NCBI RefSeq assembly: GCF_000005505.3
Contig: NC_016133.3
Location: forward strand, 44,543,237-44,607,236
Reading direction: 5' to 3'
DNA: 64,000 nucleotides
Origin: Brachypodium distachyon
Taxonomy: Eukaryota; Streptophyta; Magnoliopsida; Poales; Poaceae
In this document: positions 47,199-58,400 of the stretch, piece by piece
Position numbering within the stretch: position 1 is the first letter of the stretch
Layout of the letters: each line of letters opens with the position of its first letter
Notes under the pieces: generated by a model
What the model was told of the DNA's origin: nothing
What the model saw: the letters and a program-made list of their open reading frames with translations, nothing else
Database searches by the model: none
Made by a program: the position numbers and the translations under genes

Positions 47199-47402
47199 TA
47201 ACTGTCGGGGAAAATCCACTTGAGGTGGCAATGCAACTGCCGGGAAAACTTAACTGCCGGCAAATATATTTGGAGGCAGCTAATCGGGAAAATTATAAAA
47301 AGCATGGCAGATAAACTGCCGGCAAAGCTCGCAATCTTTAACGGCAGACAAACTGCCGGCTCAACCCATTGGAGGCAGTTTTTCTGCCGGCACAACTGGG
47401 AT
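47199..47402. repeat. CACTA left subterminal repeats
   Basis: Seven or so variants of AACTGCCGGCAAA/AACTGCCGGGAAAA within 200 bp of the left end. These are probable transposase-binding sites, inferred by analogy with En/Spm. Confidence 0.8.
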
Positions 47403-47541
47403 GACAGGTGGGACCAAGTCAATTTGCGCAACTTCTTTATCCCATATACCAAACCCGCATCTCACTCCCCACGCAATTCCCCTTCACCCACCGTAGGGTT
47501 TCAGCCAGTAGAGACCCAAGCAGCCAAGCGTCACCGCCGCC

Positions 47542-49679
47542 ATGACCCCGCCGCCACCCGAAGCTTCGCCAATACCGCCGCCCGTACTCCATCCTAATCT
47601 TCGCCCAGCCCTAGCACAAGGCCAGGCCAAAGCTCCGCCATCTCCACTGCTGGTAAGCTCCGCCCTCGTCGCGGCTGCCCGACTCGAAGCTCCGCCATTG
47701 CCGCCGCCGCCCTTAGCCCAAGGCCAGCTCGAAGCTCGACCCTCGTAACCGCTGCCTCGACCCTCCATCCTCATGCAGCTGTAACCCGGACCATGACTTC
47801 GTAGATCCGTGGCTGCCGCCAACGCCCCCGATCTGCCACCAACTCCTGAAATTGTCTGCCACTGCACCCCGCCGCCGCCGCTTTCTCTCTGCCATCTCGC
47901 CGCCATGCCACAATCCTCCACCGATGTCAATCTCGTCCACCACTCGCTCCCTTTCACAGCTCCCTCTACCTACCGCGCCTTTCACTGTGCAAGGCTACCG
48001 CTAGGTGCGCTATGTACCTACCTCTATTGCTCTCTTCCTCCTAGATCTGCCGATTGCTTTTTGTTTCTTCTGATCCCCAAAGTTGTGATTCTCGTGTTCT
48101 GAATTTTTATGTATTTTTTCTGCAGCTAGTGAGCGATAAGTGTCGATCTATCACTTATTCCAAGGTAACCCTTGATTCTTCTCCTCCCCGTCATGAATTA
48201 ATGTGGCCACTTCTGTGTGATAGTAGTAGAACAAATCAACGAGTTCTGCAACTTGTACAAAGTTAATTTGTATTGGGTTTCAGGGTTTCGTTTTCTTTGT
48301 GTTCTGGTTCGATTTATATGCTTAAGGGAGAATTTCTGAGTTAACATGCTATCCTGCTCATACATGTAAGAGAGTGTTAAAAGGGGAATGAAGGTTGATG
48401 GGGGTTAAAGGTGAAGTGGTAGTACTGAGAGATTGCTCGATGATTGCCTAAATAATGTGTATAGATAACTGAGAGCTAAACTGAAATTGTTAAGCAGTCC
48501 TACATGTCTAGGTTGTCATCATTTGCTGAGTAGAAGCTGCTGAGCTTTTGTCTTTCAGTTCAGCAATGGTATTTTTGCCCAACCCGTTGCTTGTATGCTA
48601 TCAGGTTCAAGAAAATCTGCCGGTATCTTCAGTTTATAGATCAGTACAATTTTTTAATCAATTGGCCAACTTTTTGGTTAAAACAGGTGGATCCATGTAA
48701 ACTAACCCTGCCATGAAATAAATATTTTTAGGGTCCCAGGTTGCACCCTGTTTTCAGTGGACAATATATTACTTAGCTGCTGGACACTAGTTTGTCTGTA
48801 GGTGATTAATAGGGAAGCTATGTCTAGGTATGTATAGGTGAAGCTATCCTCATGGAGACAATTTACATCCGAGGCAGCCATCAAAACCAATAGTTAAACA
48901 CACACTTCCAGGTGCTTTAGTTTTCAGCCAATGAAAATGAACCGAACCAATACCTAGATAAGAGAGTGAAACTGAAACTATATGGTAATCCATCACATTT
49001 CAGAGTGTTATCTTTGCTCTATCAAATGGTGTTGTGGAAGTGCAGACCATGCACACAAGGAATGAATCACACTAAAATTGATCTAGCTATGAACTGAAAC
49101 TACTTGACTGTATAATTCTTTCAAGAATTATTTCTTATAACTCATATATGTAGGTGGAACAGAAGTCCATGGCGAATTCAGCCTCACTGCCTCACTACCA
49201 CAAGTGGATTGAACTTCAATACATTTTCTTGGGAGTATCTAAGGTTTGTAGCTTCTTCTCCTCTTGCCCAAGATCTGGTTTTGGTTGCTATGCCATGGCG
49301 ATGGATTGGATAGTTTGCTGCCACTGTATGTAGCTCAGTAGTGTTATTTGCTAAACCTTCTCTCCTAGTAGGTGCTAGAGCCGGTCCTGAGGCTTCTCGT
49401 TACTGCGGCTCAGCTCAAAGGCAAGTAGGCGATGTACGTGCATTGTTGCTGATATTTATCAAATGAAAATCTACTGGAAAGTTTGCCATGTAGGGAGCTG
49501 AGGGTGCTCCTTCTCTAGTATCTCTTTTAACTTTTCCTGTATGTGTTTTGTTTGCTATGAACACTTCTAGTACATTATCTCAAGGTTCTGACTACTCTTT
49601 ACTTTTGTAAATGCAGGTGGAGGGGGATGATAAAGGCCAATCTCATGGCAACAAGCAGGCTGAATTAAATCCCAATAGG
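47542..49679 (+). other. Gene-like interior of the CACTA element (putative multi-exon transcript)
   Basis: An ATG at 47542 opens a Pro/Ala-rich frame (MTPPPPEASPIPPP...) after a leader-like stretch. Further down are exon-like blocks bounded by plausible splice sites: about 49154-49242 (VEQKSMANSASLPHYHKWIE), about 49372-49427 (VLEPVLRLLVTAAQLKGK) and about 49618-49678 (VEGDDKGQSHGNKQAELNPN). I do not recognise the protein. It could be a captured gene piece or the element's own spliced transcript. Confidence 0.35.
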
Positions 49680-50438
49680 TATTACCAAAAACTGCTACAA
49701 TGGGAGTCTGATTTCTTGGTATATCTATGCCTTGCCAGTTGATAGTTACTCTAGCAGAACATTTTTGTTACGCACTGCATCTTCCTCTTATTTTTATTAC
49801 ATCATGGTTTTCTTATTGCCATTCTTATTTGTGCTTGCGAGTTTGTGTCATGGTGTTCTGAAGATGATTTTTGAGAATGCTATATACATGTAGTATTGCT
49901 GGCTTTGTTAATGTCTTATAGTAGAGTGCCATGTTCACCTGTGAAAGCAAATTCACACATGCATCTCCTCTTATTACATCTAAAATTTTCACATATGTAA
50001 AAAAAATATGTGACCCTTTTTTAAGAACTAGAAAACTGACAATATACATATTGATTATTTATTGTACAACACTTTCTTTCAGGTTGATACGTTGCACAAG
50101 TTCTTCTACAGTCCAAGTTGGTGCCATCTAGAACTATTGATTTTCATTTCTGTGTTAATGCTTGATGGATAGCATTGTTATTAACTTTTGTATGAAGTTT
50201 GTGTTTTAGAAGTATATTTATGCTCCCGTTCACTGCTGGATAAAGTATTGTGTTTCTCCAGAAGTGATCTTGTTATTGACACATATGTATGAAGTGTTGA
50301 ATTATATTTGTGCTTGACATATCATGGTTTACTTTTAAATGGAAAGTTTGGAACTTGCAGCTGAAAACCAAGCGTAACTGCGTGAATGTGTAGATTTGTT
50401 ATAAAAAATTATTGTGAAATGAAAATCAAGGGCAGTGT

Positions 50439-50765
50439 ATCTGCCGGAGAAGACAGGAATAGCCAGCGGACTACCTGCCAGCAAATGAAGCAACTGCCGG
50501 GAAAAGTATTTGTTTTGACAGCAGGTTAACTGCCAGGAATAAACCAAACCGCCGAGAATACACCAAATTGCCGGGAAAACAATTTGCTGGGAAAATAACT
50601 GGACTGCGGCAAAAAATACAGCTAGCAGGGCAGTTGAACTGCCGGCAAAAACAGAATTGCTGGCAAAGACTTTTGCCGGCAGCGTTATAGGGGGCAGGCA
50701 AGACTGCCAGGAAAAACTCTTTGTCGGCAGTTTTTCAGCCCTCTTTAGTGATCTTTGTTGGCAGA
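50439..50765. repeat. CACTA right subterminal repeats
   Basis: About ten variants of CTGCCGG(C/G)AAAA in the last 350 bp, in the same orientation as those on the left. Confidence 0.8.
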
Positions 50766-50802
50766 TAATGTGCCCTTTGGTTTGGTCCATCGTGTAGTGT
50801 TA

Positions 50803-52640
50803 CTTGATATTTCAAATTTTAACATTTTTTATAAACTTGATTTGACTTGCGACAAAGTTATAACTTCTTATGTTTAGGAACGTGGAGTAGTAACGAATAT
50901 ATAACCAATTGAGCCTGAAATATGCTGAAATTTACATGCATGCATGCTTTACGGGGTAGCGACGTAGCATGAGTACAATACTGTATAATAAATAAAGATC
51001 CGTGCGCACCTCGTGCAAATAAACATTTGTATTACTCCGTAGCTTAAAAAAAACGGGTAGCTGATTAGATGAGTTTGAGAAAGGCCAAAGCACCATCTCC
51101 TCTTTTGATTATATTGGCACCAATAACTTTCTATCGGCAGCGACGGCACGGACTCATGTGTAGCCATGCGATACGGCCTAACTCATTGGTGACGGCACGG
51201 ACTCATGTGTAGCCATGCGATACGGCCTAACTCATTGGTGACGAACTTTTTATGGTCACTGACAGGTGGGACAGGGTTCATATGTCAGTGACTGTGAAGT
51301 CAGTGACTTTAAGTCAGGGTATCCCTCTCTGTTAAACATATCAGCATTAGGGATGGACAACACATGACGATTTTCCTTTTCTGAAAACGCCATCGTGCGC
51401 CCATGCTAGCTAATTCAAAAGATTAAAATGCATCATTAGTCATTTAACTTGAGTTGTCGGTGCAATTTAGTTCTCGTATTTTCAAAATGCTCATCTGGAC
51501 CATGGAAATAAAAAACACGGTATAATACGATCCTATACGGCCGAGAGCTATGGACTTTGCTTTTTCGCTGATGTGTTATCTTTTGACTAAGCGGTCTAGA
51601 CAGGTATTCTGATGTGACCCTTTTTTTCGAAAACCCCCCTTCAACTATCCGAATCCCATCTCCCAGTAGCTCCGGCTCCGGATGTGCAGCTCTTTCGTCT
51701 GCAGTCTCCGTGCGCGAGCCAGTGGCCGGTGAAATCCCAGAGGAAGTGGCCGGTCAAATCCCAGAGGAAGTAGGCGGAAGGGTCCCTTGCGCGGTACCTT
51801 GTTGATCGCCGATGGCTCAGCCTGCCCCTTTTGTCCTCAGTAGTTTTCTATTTCCAGGCCGGGCTTAGAAGAAGAGAAGTGCGCCTACGCCCTACATGGT
51901 CGAAACGCAATGGTCTCCGTCAGTGTTTTTTCCATCTCCGATCCACAGTCCAGATCATATATACGTGCAGGGCAAAGAACGTGCTACGGCATATGCGGCC
52001 GGCCGGCTATAGTTAGTTAATCATGCCTCCCTTGGTTCACACGTCAAAATCAGAAAACGATGACGCTACGTGCTCGTGATCCTCGTGGGTGATGGTGAGG
52101 TCTGTCCCGCATGTGTCAAACTGCTAAATATATAACAGCATGTGTGGACGACGATGAACGCATGCATTGTGTTTTTCAGACGCCCCCACATGCAATTATT
52201 TTACCGTACGTGTTAAGTTATTTTCTTCCAAGTTAGCGGTATTTGATTGCAATAGTAGCACATCTCTAATATTCGTGCGAATTGATAAACACACTATAGA
52301 AGTCACTGTCTTCTGTAGTGAACTCTACGCTAGTGACATTCGTTACCAGGGTTAAACGGATGCGGGGCTGGTGTTAGGTTGTGTCTATTTCTCAGCCGTC
52401 TGACTTTTAAATTTAGAGTTAAATTAATATTTGAGGGTCAAACTCACTCTCCCTTCTTCCATGTTCCATCGTTATCAAACGGTCAAACACATCGACAGGT
52501 CTCTAACTGAAAAACAACGTAGAAAATTCACTCTGAGTTCACCTAGTAACAATTTTGTTTTGTAAATAAATGACGTCCTAGAGGACCAGTAACGAAGCTT
52601 ATCTAAATGTGCACATGACATAACCTAACTTGACTTCACA
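50803..52640. other. Intergenic, mostly unrecognised
   Basis: Contains an exact 49-bp tandem duplication (51142-51239). The rest has no credible gene; short frames near 51614-52016 are not recognised. Confidence 0.5.
51142..51239. repeat. Exact 49-bp tandem duplication
   Basis: The unit starting GACGGCACGGACTCATGTGT and ending CTAACTCATTGGT occurs twice back to back without visible differences. Confidence 0.93.
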
Positions 52641-52654
52641 TACATGTAATACTG

Positions 52655-53080
52655 TTTTTTCAAGAATGCAACCCAGCGGGTGCATTATCTATTAAAGAAG
52701 AAGAGCCAGAAGGCAGAGTACAACGCACGCCGTAGCGGCAAACCAACGCCACTAAGTGGCAACCAAAACGAAAAGACTACGTGCTAACAATCCACCTACT
52801 CGCCACATGGGCCGGAATGAGGGTCCCACTCCTGAAGAGTCCAGCCTGAACCCAGCGACACAGTTCCTCTCTAACCCTCTCGAAGATCCGCATCGCCGAA
52901 GGAATCGCCGCATTAAAAACCACGTCATTCCGATGGCCCCAAATGGTCCAGAAGACCAAAGTAACCATCGTCACAAGGCGTCTTTTCGTCACTCCGTGAG
53001 AAGGGAAGGGAGGACCACCATCCACGCAGATCGGCGTCAGCGTTCGGACACCAATCTCCGTGACCCACCAGAGTGAGCAC
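52655..53080 (-). pseudogene. LINE ORF2 C-terminal fragment with 3' tail
   Basis: The minus strand reads LVFWTIWGHRNDVVFNAAIP and ELCRWVQAGLFRSG, typical of the end of plant LINE ORF2. It is followed by a non-coding tail ending near 52655 (TGCATTCTTGAAAAAA on the minus strand). The 5' part is missing. Confidence 0.7.
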
Positions 53081-53358
53081 CTTTAGCCAAACATGTAATA
53101 CTCTTGATTTATCATGATTTTTTTTCTGTAAATCATAAGCTTATTTTTGAACTAATATTAATTTTCATGTAGAGATTAATGATCAAAGTTACACATTGCA
53201 CAGTGCTCCATTACTTACGACATGTATGCAGCGCGGAGGGGTGGGGGCAGCTGAGACAGAGTTTGCTACTAGCTAGTTTCCGGTGCCCGGACGTGGACCG
53301 TGAAAGAAACTTTTCCCCGTCAAATCAACCTATCCTATATGAGCATGCCACTGAAGCT

Positions 53359-54416
53359 TGTTAAGATATGTGTCAAATATGTGTACGAGTAGGGTTACAG
53401 TTGTATTTGGAATTAGCGGAGGGTTAGGTGTTGGAGTCGAACACGTGAAACCCGTACCTAATATATAAAGGCATCGCAGGTTAGCCCAAAGAGACCATGA
53501 TGTGACAACAGATAGCAATAGGCTCGCAGGGGCAGCCGACGGCTTGTGCCGGCGCCTAGGGTGGCTGGTGTTGCGGTATTATAGGGGAGAAGCGCCCGGG
53601 GTCATGCCCCGGGGATGTAGACTTCGTGCCTCCGGTGTCATCCTTGATCGTGTATCCACCGAATTTCATAACACGTGGTATCAGAGCGAGTTGGAGGGAT
53701 GCGGAAGATCTTGTCGAAGGTGCGAGGATCATGCTCGACGGGCGCCAGGGAACGTCCAATACGGTGCAAGGTGGAGCATGGAGACCATCGGAATTCCGAT
53801 CGGTGGTGTCGGACACTTCAAGCAGGTGGCCTGAACCGTTCGATGGGCTGTAGTTGGCAAGGATCAACCAGGCATGGTGATCGGGCTGACACAATGGCTG
53901 TTGAAGACGTCGCGGACCGGATGGCAGCTTCGGCTCGCAATCAGACCAGTGCGATCGCCGGATAGATCGGAGCATGGTGCATCACAGCATGGCGGTGTGA
54001 TCGGTTCAAGTCCAAGGTACACGGAGATTCGTGCATGACGACTTCAAGGTGGCGAGGGACACATTCGTCAAGGTGGGGTTTGTTGAGTTATGTGTCGAAT
54101 ATGTGTACGAGTAGGGGTACAGTTAGACTTGAAATTAGCGGAGGGTTAGGTGTTGGAATCGAACACGTGTAATTCGGATCTAATATATAAAGCACCGCAA
54201 GGTAGCCCAAAGAGATCATGATGATAACATAATAGCAACATGCTCGCATGGGGAACCGACGGCTTGTGCCGGCACCCAGGATGGCCGGTGTTGTGGTATT
54301 ATTGGGGAGGAGCGCCCGTAATCATGCCCGAAGATGTAGCCATCGGCTAAATCTCATTAACAAATATAGTGCCTCCGGTGTCATTCTTGACCGTGCATCC
54401 ACCGAATTTCGTAACA
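53359..54416 (+). mobile_element. TRIM-like miniature LTR retrotransposon
   Basis: Two LTRs, 53359-53673 (315 bp) and 54081-54416 (336 bp), both start TGTT(A/G)AG and end TAACA. They share long stretches such as GTGTACGAGTAGGG, AATTAGCGGAGGGTTAGGTG and GACGGCTTGTGCCGGC. The PBS TGGTATCAGAGC (initiator-Met tRNA) starts 3 bp after the left LTR (53676), and the purine-rich AAGGTGGGG lies just before the right LTR. The duplication AAGCT flanks it (53354-53358 and 54417-54421). The 407-bp interior has no gag or pol, so this is a terminal-repeat-in-miniature element. Confidence 0.92.
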
Positions 54417-54421
54417 AAGCT

Positions 54422-54840
54422 GAAGATGTTGCCGCTGGACAAACGAGAACCAATACTAGCTCTCCGGTAGCAAATCCAACAACGTGCTCAAACAATTTCA
54501 TGGGGCAGAATCTGGTCCTTACGGTTAGTACCTAAGAAGATAAACATGTTCCTATGGAAACTGGGACTGCTTACGTGTAAGCCGCCTGCACCAACCAGGA
54601 AACAGGTCAGTCGTTGGCTCCACCTCTGCGGAATGGGCCGTGTATCGTGTGATGATCCAGACTAATGTGCAATCTCTTCTATCTAACTTCGTTGTTCATA
54701 CTCTAGCAGGTCAGGCTGCACATATGGCCCATGGCGGTGTTGTTGAGTGCCACAATGATGAACCTGACTTTGCAACTCTGTGGTAGCCAGCGATTTAGCT
54801 GAAGCTAATTCATAAAACTATGTGTTTCCCTCGAAAAAAC
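54422..54840 (+). pseudogene. Possible LINE 3' remnant
   Basis: The plus strand contains VVHTLAGQAAHMAHGG ... HNDEPDFATLW, resembling the end of the RNase H-like region of plant LINEs. It is followed by a tail ending CCCTCGAAAAAACAAAC at about 54825-54841. Weak similarity only. Confidence 0.35.
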
Positions 54841-55463
54841 AAACGGTGGCTGAGCATATTCTAAGCTATGTGAGTATCAACATTCTCTAAAAACTGGTTA
54901 CCTAAAGCTGTGGCCATGTTCTAAGAGCACATTATAGAAGCTTTAACGACGTGTAACTGATTGTGCACAGGTATGGGAGAGTTGGATTAGGGGAACAATG
55001 ACAGCGAGAACGGATCCATTCTTCAATTACGTGCTGAAAGTGAGGTTCTCAAGTACATACACAATGGACTACTATGTGTTCAAGAAAATTCAAGTGACGA
55101 CCCAGCATGTCCAATTTGATCCTGATGCTTGTTGGAAGTCCACTACCTTGCCTGCTCCTTGCACACCATTTCAATTCTAGGTCTGCACAACGCAAGAGTT
55201 TGTCGAACGAGCATTTGAAAAGTGGATGTGTTTCAGACATATCTGTTTAACCTTACCAATGGTAATGTAAGAGGTGAACGAGGTGCGGATGTGAAACTGT
55301 TCTCGTGGAGACCAAAGTCAACGCTCAATGGTAGGTTATCTGGGAGATAAGAGAGCATCCAAACTTTTAATAGGAGACAAAAATAAATCATGAGTATTAG
55401 ATGGTGCTCACCAGAATAAAGTATAAACTGTGAACAACCTGCAAAAACTTGCATCTCCTGGCG
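54841..55463. other. Downstream flank of PYRR
   Basis: AT-rich sequence next to the PYRR stop codon at 55464, likely including its 3' untranslated region. Short frames show no family. Confidence 0.55.
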
Positions 55464-58400
55464 TCAAGTTGACTCTTCTATTTTGCCAGTTGTTTGAACC
55501 GTTCCCAGAATCTCTGATCTCAATTGCATCAGTAATCTACCCAAGTAATTCAGACCTTCACCCTCACGCCCACCACCCCAAAATAAATCATGGGGTGATG
55601 CCTCAACAAGAACAGAGCCAGCCGTTGACAGCAGCATCTCAGTCAGGTGGGGGTGAGTCGAAAACTTGCATTTAATAGCTTTGTACATCACATCAATTTT
55701 CGTGGACTCCCAATCTGAACGCACCTAAGAGAAAACGAGACAATTAAAAGGAGCAAGAGTAACATTGATTAAGATAACCAAGAAAGAGTATGCAACTAGT
55801 CACTGTGGTAAGCGAGGAGTCAAATATGTTCCATGGTAATTGTAGTCATGGACATGCAACTAGTCACTGTTGTCAGTTGGCAACTCCCAGCCAGCCAATA
55901 GCTGTGATGATATATAGTACACTTAAAACAAGACTGTTGCCCAGATTGCAGGCCAAACACGTGGATCTAGCATCCAGCAAAGAGGACACCTAGTTTCAAG
56001 AAGAAAAAATGGTAGAATAACGTCCATCCAACAAAAACAGATATGTGATTTGATAACTAAATTTCGTTAAAGATAGAACGTAAGATTGCATGTTTCCATT
56101 AAGAGGTGTCATAGGAATATCATGCAACACATCCAAAGGATTCAGATAAATAGATAGCGTCATGTATTTTGCTCCACGATGTTTCAGTAAACCGCCAATG
56201 CATGCTGGTAACATGTTTTACTTGCGAGACATCTATTCCCAATCAAGGGAGACTATAAAAGAGGAACTGCCAAATGTATGCACCTATCTTTTGAGGGGTG
56301 TGTGTGCATGCGGGTTAGAATTATTGTTTTGGTGTCATGGAATATAAACTATAGGAAAATTGCTTCATTCGCAGGGGAGTTCATGTCCACGGTTTCAGAA
56401 TGAAAGAATGCTTCCACAAATTCTGAAAAATGAACTTGAATATACAAAAAAATTCAGATTCAATTTTGTCCCTGCTATCAAGAATCAGATTGGAGATATA
56501 TTCTGGCCGAGGCAAACAAGGTTGTAGGGTAATTTACTTCCACATAGTGTCTGTGTGCACATTAGGTACCTAATGCATTGGCAGCTGATATATCTACCCA
56601 AGGTGTGACCGAGCGGCTGATAAATCTGCCAAAGGTGTGAAAGAGACTGGGCATGGGAACAAAGGACATTTTGGGCATCAGGATTTTGGACTATTTAACA
56701 GTAAGTTCTATATAAGCGACAAATAACGCCCAGCAAGTAAATATTGGTTGCATTATATATACTCAAAATGTTGCATGACTGAATAGTTTTCAAGTATGTA
56801 TCTGCATGTTCAATTTGCAGAAAATAGACTGTACAAATTGCTTAGTGACACTACAATCATGGCAGATGAAAAATAACTTCAATATCACTGACAAGTGGCA
56901 TCAGGACCCACAGACCAGTTATTTTCTAATTTATACATCTTAGTAATGGTGCTGAGATATTCTTCCCTCTCTGATAATATCTTTCAAACCCTCTTCGACT
57001 CTACTTCCTCCTCCTAGGTGTTCTCAATAATATCTCTCATTAGAAAGATCGCGTGTTATCACTTATCTACAAGATCTATTGATTCTTTTCCACAACAATC
57101 AGCAAATATAGAAGCAGAATACTCAGACATACCAATTCAGGTAATTCTCTTTGCCGGGTCCTTCCTATCCTAGCAGCTTCTTCAGGACTCCTTGCCTGCT
57201 TTATTTCTTGCACAATGTCTCTTGCTTGAGGATTGTCAACACTGACAAACTTATGTGCCTGCAAATAATTTTGGGCTTACTGACAGGTTTCACTAGTGCA
57301 ATTATGACTGTTAACAGATGTTGTAGATTTGAAAAATGCTCTACGGCATCATGATCAATAATTGATTCTCATAGCACACAGAAGAACACAAAATTAGCAC
57401 TAATAAACGGAAGGGAAGTGAAACCTGGTAGTAGTGTTCCACTGTTGGCCATGTAAAACAATCTCCATTTTCATCAGGCAAGGATATTGGATGAGGAGAA
57501 AAGTTTGCAAAAGCCCCAAATGTATCCCAAGTCTTGTAAAAGGAAATAATATTTGTTTCATATGGAGATACTTCTGGATCCACTGAAGGTATTTCATCCA
57601 CGGATGGTATTACAGGCGAGAGATCAGGAATAGGTTGGAGGAATCCACTCATGAGCATGTCCCTGTCGACCTGCAAAATTGTAAACTAAATAAATAATAT
57701 ACAGCCATGAACCTACTTCATGACGGGGTAAAAACCGTGCAAAAGAGGGTCATATGCAGATATCATGAACTACTACAAGATGATACACATACAGTTTCAA
57801 GCAGTTACTTAGAAGTTCACTGTAGCTTGAATACATAAGACAACAATTCTAGAAAATCTGTCCAAACCTGGACGAAAATGGCAAGGGACCGCTACATTCT
57901 ATAGATACATATTATATACAATAGCAAGAAAATCATGGAAAACACAAGTGTAATATAGCATTTGATATAACTGGTGAAGAACACAAATGACAATTTGAAG
58001 GAGAACATAAAGAGTTAACCTGCTCATACGAAACATCAATTAAATCAATTGCCTGAGTCATTTGTTTCATCCCTAGTTCACCAACTGGTGTCGGAGCATT
58101 TACTCCACCAATTATTTTTGGAGCAAAGAATGCATACACCTATTGAAAGAAGAAACACCAATGTGAATTAGTAATCAGGGCTCAAACATAATACATCATA
58201 AAGAATCCACACAAAAGGCACAAAAATTAGTGCAAATGTAATAAAGTTAGGCCATTTAATACACATACAAAAACTGGCTAATGTGCATGATGCAGAAAAG
58301 GGATATGAGATGTTTACAAGTGATTATATAAAACAAAAGTAGAAGTGAATGCACAGATACTATCCGTATGATTCTGATGAACCCCATCCCAGAAGTTACT

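Larger units (their letters stand above)
47168..50799. mobile_element. CACTA (En/Spm) transposon, non-autonomous
   Basis: A perfect 20-bp terminal inverted repeat, CACTACACGATGGACCAAAC, lies at 47168-47187 and inverted at 50780-50799. TTA flanks both sides (47165-47167 and 50800-50802), the 3-bp duplication of CACTA elements. Both ends carry dense subterminal motifs of the form CTGCCGG(C/G)AAA (47200-47400 and 50440-50760), as expected for transposase binding. No transposase-like frame was found in its 3632 bp. The interior has GC-rich leader-like sequence followed by exon-like blocks on the plus strand. It is probably mobilised in trans. Confidence 0.94.

Noticed and set aside
47484..47957. 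157-aa minus-strand frame in the CACTA element
   Set aside because: Gly/Ala-rich antisense of a GC-rich region with no transposase motif. Splice-like signals favour the plus strand.
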